Shown one piece after another: positions 22,475 through 28,499 of a stretch of 42,369 nucleotides of DNA. The position numbers were made by a program, and so were the translations under genes. How positions within the stretch are numbered: the stretch's first letter is position 1; the number at the start of each line of letters is the position of its first letter. This DNA is from a virus: positions 1 through 42,369 of the IMG/VR virus record IMGVR_UViG_3300044648_000374. The stretch is one strand, 5' to 3'. The notes beneath the pieces are model-generated. The model saw only the letters and a program-made list of their open reading frames with translations, was not told the origin of the DNA and did not search any database.

Positions 22475-23581
22475 ATGGAAGACTTCATTTGTTTTTACGT
22501 ACTCGCCACCGGGGAAATCATCTCCGGCGGCTGGTACCTTCAGGCGGACGCCGACGCGGCGATCCTGGCCGATCCCACCCTGGGTTACGTTATTGCCCCT
22601 GGGGAAATTGCCATCGCCGACTACTACGTGGTCGGCGGTGTCCTGACGGCCAAGCCGCCGGTGCCGGAGTATTTCTGCTGCTTCTATAAACTGGCCGATG
22701 TCACGGGGACCATCACCTACGCGGGCTGGTACACCCTGGCGGAAGCCGACGTGCTGGCCGCGGCGGACCCGACGGTGGGGTACATCGCGGCCAACGCTGA
22801 GATCGTGATCGCCAACTACTACATCGCCGCCGGCCCCACCCTGACGCCGAAGCCGGGCTTCGAACCCGACCCCGACCCGGAACCCGACCCCCGGTATTAT
22901 TTTGTCTTTTGGGTTACTAACGACCCGGACGGCGAAATCATTTACGCCAACTGGATGACGCAGGCCCAGGCGGACGCCCAGCTTGTGACCGATCCGGCCC
23001 TGTCCTACCTGATCAGCCCGGACCCGATCCAGCCGTCGGAAGGCCACGTCGAGAACGGCGTGCTGGTTTGGCACACGCCGACTCCCCCGGTGGTCCTCAA
23101 GTACTACGCGTTCTACGAGACAGACGATCCGCTCGGAACCTTCCTTCAGGTGCTGAACTGCACCGAAGCCGAGGCCGACCTCCACCTGACCAACAACCCC
23201 GATCTGTCCAAGATCGAGGTCAACTCGATGATCAAGACCGGCGACCACTTCTACGCCCAGGGCGGCGGCCAGTCCGGCGATCCGCTGGCGGTCAAGGAAC
23301 CGGTCCCCTACACCCTGACGGGCACCACGGTGGTGGATGGCGTCCATACCCTGACGGCCGATGGCGTCGCGACGGCGACGATCTCCGGCCTCGAAGAGGG
23401 CACCAAGGTAACCCTGCTGGCGACGGTGGATTTCCCGGAGGTTTCCGAGGTGATTCCCGACGACGGGACCTCCCTGGGGGTCGGGTCAACCACCCTGAAG
23501 ACCGAGCATAAAATCCCCCACATCCTGCGGCTGGAGCTAGACCTCTGCCTCCCCACGGAGATCACGATCCATGGCGTTTAA
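22475..23581 (+). CDS. Tail fibre protein with four tandem 60-75 residue repeats
   Basis: A 368-residue protein whose ATG directly follows the stop of the J-like gene. Residues about 4-62, 66-127, 140-205 and 210-270 are four diverged copies of one module: an aromatic start (FYxLxTG), then a GWY segment, an Ala/Asp helix, DPTLGYVIAPGEI-like, DYYVVGGVLTAKP-like. An EPDPDPEPDP linker separates copies two and three. The single-copy protein at 24433 looks like one more member of this module. The last ~90 residues are Thr/Val-rich beta (VDGVHTLTADGVATATISG), resembling an Ig-like tail. No catalytic motif is seen. By position it is a fibre or fibre connector at the tail tip; the function is not recognised with certainty. 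Confidence 0.65.
   Translation: MEDFICFYVLATGEIISGGWYLQADADAAILADPTLGYVIAPGEIAIADYYVVGGVLTAKPPVPEYFCCFYKLADVTGTITYAGWYTLAEADVLAAADPTVGYIAANAEIVIANYYIAAGPTLTPKPGFEPDPDPEPDPRYYFVFWVTNDPDGEIIYANWMTQAQADAQLVTDPALSYLISPDPIQPSEGHVENGVLVWHTPTPPVVLKYYAFYETDDPLGTFLQVLNCTEAEADLHLTNNPDLSKIEVNSMIKTGDHFYAQGGGQSGDPLAVKEPVPYTLTGTTVVDGVHTLTADGVATATISGLEEGTKVTLLATVDFPEVSEVIPDDGTSLGVGSTTLKTEHKIPHILRLELDLCLPTEITIHGV
22596..22604. promoter_or_regulatory. CCCCTGGGG palindrome in the fibre gene
   Basis: Core flanked by tattg and aaatt, inside codons for Ala-Pro-Gly-Glu of the first repeat module. Another copy of the recurrent palindrome. Confidence 0.35.
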
Positions 23582-24422
23582 TGTCACAGCGTCCCCCGAC
23601 CCCGTGGCGGACTTCGTCGCCGCGGCCGGCGTCGAGAGCGTCCTCCTGAAATGGACCGCCGCCCCCTACCCGGTCGAGATCTGGCGAGGCGACGACAACG
23701 GTCCCGGCATCCTGCTGACGACGACCACCACCGACAGCCTCGTCGATGGCCCGCTGCCGGCCGGCGTTGAGGTCGTCTACTGGGTCCGGATGATCCGGAC
23801 GCTCTCGACCGGCGACATCGTCTACAGTTCCCTCTGGTCCGGCGGGCCGATGTACGGCCGCTGCACGCCGGTCGCGGCCGAGATCCCCTACGGGGCGGTC
23901 GAGACGGATCACTTGGTCGCCAACGCGGTGACCACGAGGGCGACCTATACCGAAACCTCGGAGGAATGGGTTCAAAAGGGAACCTATTCGGACGGCAGCG
24001 TCTCCCCGTCGGGTGATTGGTCTTGGACGCTATCGGACATCCTCTTCACCGGCGATGATTCCACCATGGTGATCGATTGCTGGTGTCGCGGCGTCGTCAG
24101 TCCCAAGTATTTCCGGATGCCGGACTCCAGCGTCTGGGCCACCGTGACGGCTGAACTGGTTGATATCACGGGCGGCGGCACGGTCGTGGATTCCGAGACC
24201 CTGATCGTCACCGGCGGGCGGGTCGAGCAGCAGGGCATCGCCGGGGCCTACTTGACCTTCGACCTTGACATCCACTACCAACATAAGTTCATTCTCCAAA
24301 CCATCGCGGGCAGGCAGTACGCAATACGTTTCAAATTAGACGCACATGTCGATGATAACAGCAACTTTGTGTTGTGGGCCACCGATCTCAGGCAGATCGT
24401 CTGGCAATCTTTCAAGAGGTAG
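23571..24422 (+). CDS. Tail-tip-associated fibre protein
   Basis: A 283-residue protein starting 11 bases before the previous stop. Residues 1-95 look like a fibronectin/Ig-like domain (VESVLLKWTAAPYPVEIWRG). The segment IPYGAVETDHLVANAVTTRA (about residues 103-122) closely resembles the linker found in phage tip proteins just after their fibronectin domains. The C-terminal ~150 residues are a beta-rich domain with several Trp and Cys residues (WSWTLSDILF, VIDCWCRGVVSPKYF), probably a carbohydrate-binding or trimeric distal domain. The position after the J-like gene supports a side or tip fibre. The 3' end (24280-24370) has AT-richer codons than its surroundings, a sign of recent exchange in a receptor-binding domain. 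Confidence 0.65.
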   Translation: MAFNVTASPDPVADFVAAAGVESVLLKWTAAPYPVEIWRGDDNGPGILLTTTTTDSLVDGPLPAGVEVVYWVRMIRTLSTGDIVYSSLWSGGPMYGRCTPVAAEIPYGAVETDHLVANAVTTRATYTETSEEWVQKGTYSDGSVSPSGDWSWTLSDILFTGDDSTMVIDCWCRGVVSPKYFRMPDSSVWATVTAELVDITGGGTVVDSETLIVTGGRVEQQGIAGAYLTFDLDIHYQHKFILQTIAGRQYAIRFKLDAHVDDNSNFVLWATDLRQIVWQSFKR

Positions 24423-24432
24423 TGAGGGGATC

Positions 24433-24651
24433 ATGGTTCGTTACGTCATCTACACCCCGGACGGCATCATCCGGGCCGTCGTTGTCGGCGATCTGGCGAT
24501 TGCCGAGGCCAACATCCGGCTGGGCGAGTCCCTGCTGATCTGGGACGGCCACGTCACGGCGACCGGCCACAAGGTCGAGAATGGCGTCGTGGTCGAGATC
24601 CCGCCGACCCCGCCGACCCTGGCGGTCCCCGGTCCGCGGACGAGATCATGA
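24433..24651 (+). CDS. Small protein with one copy of the tail-fibre repeat module
   Basis: A 72-residue protein, preceded by GAGGGG at proper spacing before ATG 24433. It reads YVIYTPDGIIRAVVVGDLAI, then AEANIRLGESLLIWDG, then TGHKVENGVVVEIPP. The order of elements (aromatic start, DG turn, helix, G-rich turn, GH-VENGVVV strand) matches the four modules of the protein at 22475, especially GHVENGVLV in its third copy. Such single modules are common beside phage tail fibres and may be fibre tips or fibre assembly partners. The stop overlaps the next start (ATGA). Confidence 0.6.
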   Translation: MVRYVIYTPDGIIRAVVVGDLAIAEANIRLGESLLIWDGHVTATGHKVENGVVVEIPPTPPTLAVPGPRTRS

Positions 24652-24758
24652 GCGAGATCCCGGTCATCCTGGCGATCATGGGATCGGTCGCCGTGCTGGG
24701 TCCTGCCGCCCTCGCGGCAGGGTCGCTGGTTCACCGCTTGGTCGGGATGCTGCCGTGA
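24648..24758 (+). CDS. Small single-span membrane protein (holin candidate)
   Basis: Only 36 residues: MSEIPVILAIMGSVAVLGPA followed by ALAAGSLVHRLVG and MLP. One hydrophobic segment spans about residues 5-26, then a short basic tail. The start overlaps the preceding stop (ATGA) and the stop overlaps the GTG of the next gene, which also encodes a membrane protein. Two coupled small membrane proteins after the tail genes are where many siphoviruses keep holins or spanins. No endolysin is recognisable nearby, so the lysis role is a guess. Confidence 0.5.
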   Translation: MSEIPVILAIMGSVAVLGPAALAAGSLVHRLVGMLP

Positions 24759-24961
24759 GCCGGAAGCGGAGCACGGCCGATATGGGGGTGATCGAACTGA
24801 CGGCCCGCCTGATCGTGGTCGCGTGGCTGTTCATCTCCGTCACCTCGATGGCGATGCTGGGCGGTTTCCACACCGCGGCGGTCTGGTGCGACAAATACAG
24901 CACACCGACCAACCCGGCCTGCCGGCTGGTCAAGCACGTCCTGATCATCGAAGGCCATTAA
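24755..24961 (+). CDS. Small membrane protein, GTG start (holin/spanin candidate)
   Basis: A 68-residue protein read from GTG 24755, overlapping the previous stop (GTGA). The basic N-terminus (SRKRSTADMG) is followed by one hydrophobic helix, LTARLIVVAWLFISVTSMAM (about residues 15-34), and a ~30-residue C-terminal part with two Cys (VWCDKYSTPTNPACRLVKHV) that could form a disulfide if periplasmic. The basic N-terminus suggests an N-in, C-out topology. Together with the 36-residue protein it may make up a lysis or entry-control pair. No homologue recognised. Confidence 0.55.
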   Translation: MSRKRSTADMGVIELTARLIVVAWLFISVTSMAMLGGFHTAAVWCDKYSTPTNPACRLVKHVLIIEGH

Positions 24962-24978
24962 CGGTTCGTTAGGAAATT

Positions 24979-24987
24979 CCCCTGGGG
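24979..24987. promoter_or_regulatory. CCCCTGGGG palindrome fused to a TAAATA element
   Basis: Core preceded by gaaatt and followed without a gap by TAAATAC. This is the one place where the two recurrent signals of the window touch, so a protein bound here would cover the -10-like element. Confidence 0.5.
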
Positions 24988-24993
24988 TAAATA
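24988..24993 (+). promoter_or_regulatory. TAAATA element 5 bases before an ATG
   Basis: Directly follows the CCCCTGGGG palindrome and ends 5 bases before ATG 24999, with no Shine-Dalgarno sequence. Candidate leaderless start. Confidence 0.65.
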
Positions 24994-24998
24994 CCGGC

Positions 24999-25283
24999 AT
25001 GGCCGATGAACCCGACGATCCGAAAGTCATCGCGTTTCCGGGAGCCAACCGGGCACCGGAACCAAAGAAGCGGAAGCCGCGTGGCCCCACCGTGAGCCAG
25101 CCGGCGGTGCCGCACGCCCGGTTGGAGCTTGGCCCGATCACCTATACCTGTCCGCAGTGCCGGACGGTCTCAACGCTGACCGGCCAGAACCTGATCTTCC
25201 GGGTCATAGACGCCTATTGCTCGGGATGCGGGACGCTTTTTAGGCTAACTAACGCGGCATTTTCGACAAAGCCGACCCGTTAG
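24999..25283 (+). CDS. Zinc-ribbon protein, unknown role
   Basis: A 94-residue protein. Residues 1-40 are charged and Pro-rich with a basic patch (PKKRKPRGP). Residues about 47-83 form a four-Cys zinc ribbon: YTCPQCRTVSTL, then DAYCSGCGTLFRL, two CxxC pairs about 24 residues apart. Zinc ribbons of this size bind nucleic acid or protein; a role as a small transcription or packaging factor is possible but not shown. The start lies 5 bases after TAAATA without a ribosome-binding site. The gene converges on the minus-strand gene at 25280 and the two overlap by four bases. Confidence 0.65.
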   Translation: MADEPDDPKVIAFPGANRAPEPKKRKPRGPTVSQPAVPHARLELGPITYTCPQCRTVSTLTGQNLIFRVIDAYCSGCGTLFRLTNAAFSTKPTR

Positions 25284-25642
25284 GATCTCGGGGGCAGCTT
25301 GCTTCCCGGCGGCGGTTCGACATCGTAGTCGTAGTAGTAATCGGTTTCAGAGAGAAAGACGCCATCTTGACCCGGTACCGGGTAGTGCAGGACGCAGAAC
25401 CGATCCGTTTTGAACAATTTGTTCAATTTTTTCGCCAAAGAATACGCATGGCCCCCGTTGATGAACGCGGTACGAGCATATTTCGGGCCAGGGTAATCCA
25501 AAAGAGTGTTGCGTTTCCGCAGCCCGACCGGTTGATCCCCGTAGGCGACGACGAAGACGCCCTGGGCGATCAGGACTTCGGTCGCCTTGTAGTCGCGACC
25601 GGTGTGCGACACCAAGACGGTGGGTTTCGGGCGTCCGGTCAT
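25280..25642 (-). CDS. Unknown protein, lone minus-strand gene
   Basis: A 120-residue protein read leftward from ATG at 25642, preceded by a good GGAGG ribosome-binding site (GCGGAGGATCGC). The N-terminus (TVLVSHTGRDYKATEVLIAQ) starts like an alpha/beta domain, followed by GVFVVAYGDQPVGLRKRN and a C-terminal acidic Tyr-rich stretch (ETDYYYDYDVEPPPG). Third codon positions are G/C-rich, supporting this strand over the longer opposite reading frame at 25367-25813. I do not recognise a family. It interrupts a rightward block and ends tail to tail with the zinc-ribbon gene. It may be an accessory gene inserted next to the late region. Confidence 0.65.
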   Translation of the reverse strand: MTGRPKPTVLVSHTGRDYKATEVLIAQGVFVVAYGDQPVGLRKRNTLLDYPGPKYARTAFINGGHAYSLAKKLNKLFKTDRFCVLHYPVPGQDGVFLSETDYYYDYDVEPPPGSKLPPRS

Positions 25643-25760
25643 GCGATCCTCCGCGGTCAGGTGGGGCCAGCCAGGGGGAAGGAAGGTGAGCAGCCACTTG
25701 ACCCAAATGAGAGCCGGCCCCGGTCTACTTATCCACGGAGATCCCCGGCGGTCCTGCCCG

Positions 25761-25766
25761 TAAATA
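25761..25766 (+). promoter_or_regulatory. TAAATA element 4 bases before an ATG
   Basis: CCCGTAAATACCCG ends 4 bases before ATG 25771. No Shine-Dalgarno sequence is present. This is the last copy before a 15.4-kb stretch with none. Confidence 0.6.
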
Positions 25767-25770
25767 CCCG

Positions 25771-25941
25771 ATGGACAGCTTCCCGGACGATCCCTTCCTG
25801 GACCAGATGGTAGACATCGTCGATGCCGCCTACCTGATCTACCGCCGCCACCCCACCGGCCTGAGCCGTCATGTCTGGGCGGTGCTCCTCGGCCTGTTCG
25901 CCGACATGGTCGGCGTCTGGCGGGAGTACGAGGACGATTGA
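25771..25941 (+). CDS. Small unknown protein
   Basis: A 56-residue protein. It is helical and amphipathic: MDSFPDDPFLDQMVDIVDAA, then YLIYRRHPTGLSRHVWAVLL, then GLFADMVGVWREYEDD. Acidic at both ends with an Arg/His-rich centre. No family recognised. It starts 4 bases after a TAAATA element and lacks a ribosome-binding site, as in the other leaderless candidates. It is isolated: 128 bases from the minus-strand gene upstream and 219 bases from the next rightward gene. Confidence 0.55.
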   Translation: MDSFPDDPFLDQMVDIVDAAYLIYRRHPTGLSRHVWAVLLGLFADMVGVWREYEDD

Positions 25942-26073
25942 CGAATTGTTCTTTACAAAGACGAAGAGAGCCATTACTGTACTGGGACCAGTTGAGCCAA
26001 GATTAGCTCCTGACGAATACTACCCCAATCGATAGATCTGTAGTAATACCCAAGACTTACCTCACCCGCCCCG

Positions 26074-26102
26074 TTGATTTTCTCTTTCGGGTCAGGTAGG
26101 CT
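26074..26102 (+). promoter_or_regulatory. Possible sigma-70-type promoter before the 26161 gene
   Basis: TTGATT (26074-26079), 17-base spacer, TAGGCT (26097-26102). This is a modest match, in the 219-bp gap upstream of a coupled gene trio that lacks the TAAATA element. A degenerate copy of the recurrent palindrome (aaatCCCCCTGGAGatt, near 26141-26156) overlaps the ribosome-binding site of the first gene. Confidence 0.3.
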
Positions 26103-26160
26103 GTATTTGGTCAAGGGCGGTCCCTGCCCATTTGAAGACCAAATCCCCCTGGAGATTGGT

Positions 26161-26631
26161 ATGAGCGATGTTTCAGCACGCCTGAATAAGGTGCTGGGTA
26201 AACTGTTCTCCGAGCACGAGGGCGAACGGGCCGCCGCGGCGTCGGTGTTGAACCGGATCTGTAAGGCCGAGGGGATCAACCCCAACGACTTGAAGTTCGG
26301 AGCGACCGTCACGGTCAAGCCGCCGCCGGGTGCCGGGTCGGGGTCGGGCTTCGGTACCGCCGGCATGTCCTACGACCAAATGAAACGGGAACTGGACTGG
26401 ATGGAGAAGGAGCGGAAATGGCATCAGGAGCGGATCAAGCTCTTGGACGAGATCCGGGAACTCCGCCAGCAGGCCAACAAGCGACAGTACCAGGAATGGG
26501 CCGCGGGCGAGCGGGAGCGGATCATGGACCACAACCGACGCCTCATCAAGGCCCTGGCGGAGATGCGGCAGCGGTGGGCCGAGGTCCGGAAGATCATGAA
26601 TGAGAAGTACCCGCCCGAGGTGCCGCTGTGA
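26161..26631 (+). CDS. Unknown phage protein with DUF2786-like N-terminal helix pair
   Basis: A 156-residue protein. Residues 5-40 (LNKVLGKLFSEHEGERAAAA, then SVLNRICKAEGINPNDL) match a pattern common in phage and prophage proteins, a helical hairpin with a GER...A core, similar to the N-terminus of DUF2786-type proteins. A Gly/Ser/Pro linker follows, and residues about 70-150 are highly charged helix (ERKWHQERIKLLDEIRELRQ), likely a coiled coil. GGAG precedes ATG 26161; an upstream in-frame start at 26074 has no ribosome-binding site. The stop overlaps the GTG start of the regulator (GTGA). Confidence 0.65.
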   Translation: MSDVSARLNKVLGKLFSEHEGERAAAASVLNRICKAEGINPNDLKFGATVTVKPPPGAGSGSGFGTAGMSYDQMKRELDWMEKERKWHQERIKLLDEIRELRQQANKRQYQEWAAGERERIMDHNRRLIKALAEMRQRWAEVRKIMNEKYPPEVPL

Positions 26632-26966
26632 AGGAGCGGGCGGTGCCGATTGATCCGGCCCTGGCGGCAGCCCTTGCCCGCCAGAAAGTCCGCGAGGCGG
26701 AGCACCGGCGTCGCCAGCAGCACCTCGCGGTCCGGTCCGCCCAGATCAGGGCCGCCAGGGCCATCCTGGGGTGGTCCCAGGACAAACTGGCGGCAGCCGT
26801 CGGGGTCTCCCGGCTGACGATCAACAGGATCGAGAGAGGCCGGTGCTTGCCCCTGGATGAGACCGACCAGCACCTGCGGGATCTCTTTGCCGCGAAGGGT
26901 ATTCGGTTCGAGTCGCACGGGGACGGCAGCTACCGCGTCGTCTATACCCTGGCAAATCTACCATAA
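26628..26966 (+). CDS. XRE-family helix-turn-helix regulator
   Basis: A 112-residue protein read from GTG 26628, coupled to the preceding gene. An Arg-rich helical N-terminal segment is followed by the HTH at about residues 42-68: RAILGWSQDKLAAAVGVSRL, then TINRIERGRCLP. The recognition helix is around VSRLTINRIE. The C-terminal part (HLRDLFAAKGIRFESHGDGS) is typical of small XRE regulators. It could be a Cro/repressor-like switch or a regulator of the genes around it. The recurrent palindrome CCCC(A/T)GGGG is a natural candidate binding site, but nothing here shows that. Confidence 0.85.
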   Translation: MKERAVPIDPALAAALARQKVREAEHRRRQQHLAVRSAQIRAARAILGWSQDKLAAAVGVSRLTINRIERGRCLPLDETDQHLRDLFAAKGIRFESHGDGSYRVVYTLANLP

Positions 26967-26979
26967 GGAGGACGGACTC

Positions 26980-27207
26980 ATGCGAGATCGCTACATCACC
27001 GCCAAGGCCCTGGCCTACGCCATCGCCGCCATCGACAGCCTGCCGCCGGAAAGGCAGGAATGGAGTGACCGGAATGACATGGTCGAACTGCTGTGTCGCC
27101 AGATGCCGGACCCGGTCCAACGCGAAGCCCTGGCCCTGTCGGTGCAGGGACACTTCGGCAGACCTCCGGACCTGACGGACTGGAAACAGCGGGGAGTGAC
27201 CTTATAA
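26980..27207 (+). CDS. Small unknown protein
   Basis: A 75-residue protein with a strong AAGGAGG ribosome-binding site before ATG 26980. It reads as mostly helical: ITAKALAYAIAAIDSLPPER, then DMVELLCRQMPDPVQREALA. One Cys and several Trp are present, but no metal site. The pattern of a helical pair with a C-terminal HFGRPPDLTDWKQRG is not one I can place. It is the last rightward gene before the convergent structured gap at 27208-27405. Confidence 0.6.
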   Translation: MRDRYITAKALAYAIAAIDSLPPERQEWSDRNDMVELLCRQMPDPVQREALALSVQGHFGRPPDLTDWKQRGVTL

Positions 27208-27256
27208 ACCGGGGCTGCCGGGACTGGAAATCTGCCGAAGTGAACTAGATTGCTGA

Positions 27257-27332
27257 TGTGCCGCCGCCGGAGTTTCCACGTTGCAGCGAGGCGTTTCCGG
27301 AGCGATGAGAACCGGAAACGAGCGGCGGCACA
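27257..27332. other. Nested hairpin structure in a convergent gap
   Basis: An outer 11-bp perfect stem (TGTGCCGCCGC 27257-27267 with GCGGCGGCACA 27322-27332) encloses a 9-bp perfect hairpin (CGTTTCCGG 27292-27300 with CCGGAAACG 27312-27320) and a 24-base left arm. GTTTCC/GGAAAC boxes recur four times between 27273 and 27342, allowing alternative foldings. The gap holds no gene of its own. Candidate structured RNA or bidirectional terminator. Confidence 0.6.
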
Positions 27333-27352
27333 CTTGGGAAACGGAGAACACT

Positions 27353-27398
27353 ACTAAATGTTGCGGGGACCTTTAGGCAGATCCTCGCAACATTTAGT
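27353..27398. terminator. Long hairpin at a convergent junction
   Basis: Thirteen-base-pair perfect stem (ACTAAATGTTGCG 27353-27365 with CGCAACATTTAGT 27386-27398), extendable by four more pairs to 17 with a 12-base loop. It lies 7 bases from the stop of the minus-strand gene and 146 bases after the rightward gene. No T-tract on either strand. Likely a shared 3'-end structure. Confidence 0.65.
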
Positions 27399-27405
27399 GG
27401 AAAGA

Positions 27406-27942
27406 TCAGGACGGTTCCCGACCGGTCGCCTTGGTGATCAGCAGACCGGCCTTGTACAACCGGTCAACCTCGGCCATGCCTTCGGGCCGGATGTACAGTT
27501 CCAGGTAGTTCGGGCAGGTGGCGTACGGGGCCTGATAGAAGAACTTCGCACCCGCTTCGGTCAGCGTGAAGTGGGGCCGGCCGAACTTGACGCCGCGGGT
27601 CAGGTAGCCGGCGTGGGCCAGGGAGTTGTGGATATGCAGGCGGATCACTTTCGGGAACCGCTCCTTGATCCACGACAGAGCCCGGACGCCTTCCTCCGGG
27701 GTCGGGGCCGGGATCACCTTCGCCTTGGCGGCCTTCGGCTTGACGACCGCCAGGGTCGGGGTCGGGGTCGGGGCGGTCGCCTGATCCAGCAGGTCGGTCA
27801 ACCGCTGGTTCTCCAGCCGGGCCTGCGTCAGGGCCGCCTGGGTGTCGGCGACATGGCGGAGCAGCACCAGCGTGCTGTCCTGGAGGGCATTCAGATGGTT
27901 CCGGATCTCTTCCGGGTTGGGTGTGATGGTGGGCGTCGTCAT
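27406..27942 (-). CDS. Unknown protein, coiled coil plus winged-helix-like C-terminus
   Basis: A 178-residue protein read leftward from ATG 27942, which has GGAGC 3 bases away as ribosome-binding site; an in-frame start 96 bases further upstream would run through the predicted promoter. Residues about 12-55 form a helical, coiled-coil-like segment (LNALQDSTLVLLRHVADTQA). A Thr/Pro/Ala/Lys-rich linker follows, and residues about 85-150 read like a winged helix: ALSWIKERFPKVIRLHIHNS, then AGYLTRGVKFGRPHFTLTEA. Possibly a DNA-binding protein. It is separated from the other leftward genes by 266 bases and appears to have its own promoter. Confidence 0.6.
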   Translation of the reverse strand: MTTPTITPNPEEIRNHLNALQDSTLVLLRHVADTQAALTQARLENQRLTDLLDQATAPTPTPTLAVVKPKAAKAKVIPAPTPEEGVRALSWIKERFPKVIRLHIHNSLAHAGYLTRGVKFGRPHFTLTEAGAKFFYQAPYATCPNYLELYIRPEGMAEVDRLYKAGLLITKATGREPS

Positions 27943-28001
27943 GGTTGCTCCATTGGCTTCATCGTCATCAGATCCATCCGTCAGGGATGCATCTTGGAGA
28001 A

Positions 28002-28031
28002 ACCATAACGACACCAGTGCCACCGTTGCAA
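28002..28031 (-). promoter_or_regulatory. Predicted minus-strand promoter for the 27406-27942 gene
   Basis: On the minus strand: TTGCAA (28031-28026), 18-base spacer, TATGGT (28007-28002), each four of six to the sigma-70 consensus. Transcription would start near 27995, about 53 bases before the ATG. A CCCCCAGGGGG palindrome lies just upstream of the -35 at 28043-28053. Confidence 0.5.
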
Positions 28032-28043
28032 AATTCACGTAGC

Positions 28044-28052
28044 CCCCAGGGG
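28044..28052. promoter_or_regulatory. CCCCAGGGG palindrome upstream of a minus-strand promoter
   Basis: Core extended to CCCCCAGGGGG (28043-28053), 12 bases upstream of the -35 element. Its flanks lack the usual AT bases, so this is the weakest member of the set by sequence, though well placed for regulation. Confidence 0.35.
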
Positions 28053-28095
28053 GCCGTTTGGATCACCGAACCAGCAGTCTTATCGAATTGTCGTA

Positions 28096-28189
28096 CCCCG
28101 GATCGGGGCGTTCTCATCCAGTGCAGGCTCACCTGCGTCTACCGTACCCGTTGGGGCGGACCGGTGCCAATCTGGCGGATCGGCACCGG
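28096..28189. other. Three successive hairpins in the 28.0-28.2 kb gap
   Basis: CCCCG/CGGGG around GAT (28096-28108), GCAGG/CCTGC around CTCA (28123-28136), and an 8-bp CCGGTGCC/GGCACCGG with a 13-base loop (28161-28189). The last lies 20 bases after the stop of the leftward gene at 28209 and may end that operon, although no T-tract is present. Confidence 0.45.
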
Positions 28190-28208
28190 GGATGCAAGCT
28201 TCTTGGCC

Positions 28209-28499
28209 TCAGCCCCTTTCCATCATTTCGACCAGTTGGTAGTTCCGCTTTTTAGCGAAACCCACCACGGCGAAGTAGGCGGTAGGGCTGCTCCGGTAGA
28301 AATCCGCGGTGAGGGTGATTTCCATGCCCTTGTCCGACCAGACCAGTTGGCACCATTCCTCAAGCCGGGGAGCCCCCCAGACCGCCATGGTGGCGTTGAA
28401 GGTGTGCATCCCTCGGCCGATGAATCCGCTGATGTCTGCCACTGCGGAGATCGCGTCCACCGGCATCGGGATGGTTTCGAGATTGAGGTCCATTTCCAT
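28209..28499 (-). CDS. Unknown protein of the leftward block
   Basis: A 96-residue protein read from ATG 28499, which overlaps the stop of the upstream gene (TGATG); a GTG one codon earlier is an alternative. It reads MEMDLNLETIPMPVDAISAV, then GFIGRGMHTFNATMAVWGAP, then LVWSDKGMEITLTADFYRSS, consistent with a small alpha/beta domain. It has two aromatic-rich strands near the C-terminus (PTAYFAVVGFAKKRNYQL). No family recognised. Last of four tightly packed leftward genes. Confidence 0.6.
   Translation of the reverse strand: MEMDLNLETIPMPVDAISAVADISGFIGRGMHTFNATMAVWGAPRLEEWCQLVWSDKGMEITLTADFYRSSPTAYFAVVGFAKKRNYQLVEMMERG

Noticed and set aside
25367-25813. Plus-strand frame opposite the 25280-25642 gene
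   Set aside because: No ribosome-binding site and poor codon pattern; the minus-strand frame has GGAGG and G/C-rich third positions, and the plus frame runs over the TAAATA/ATG at 25761-25771.
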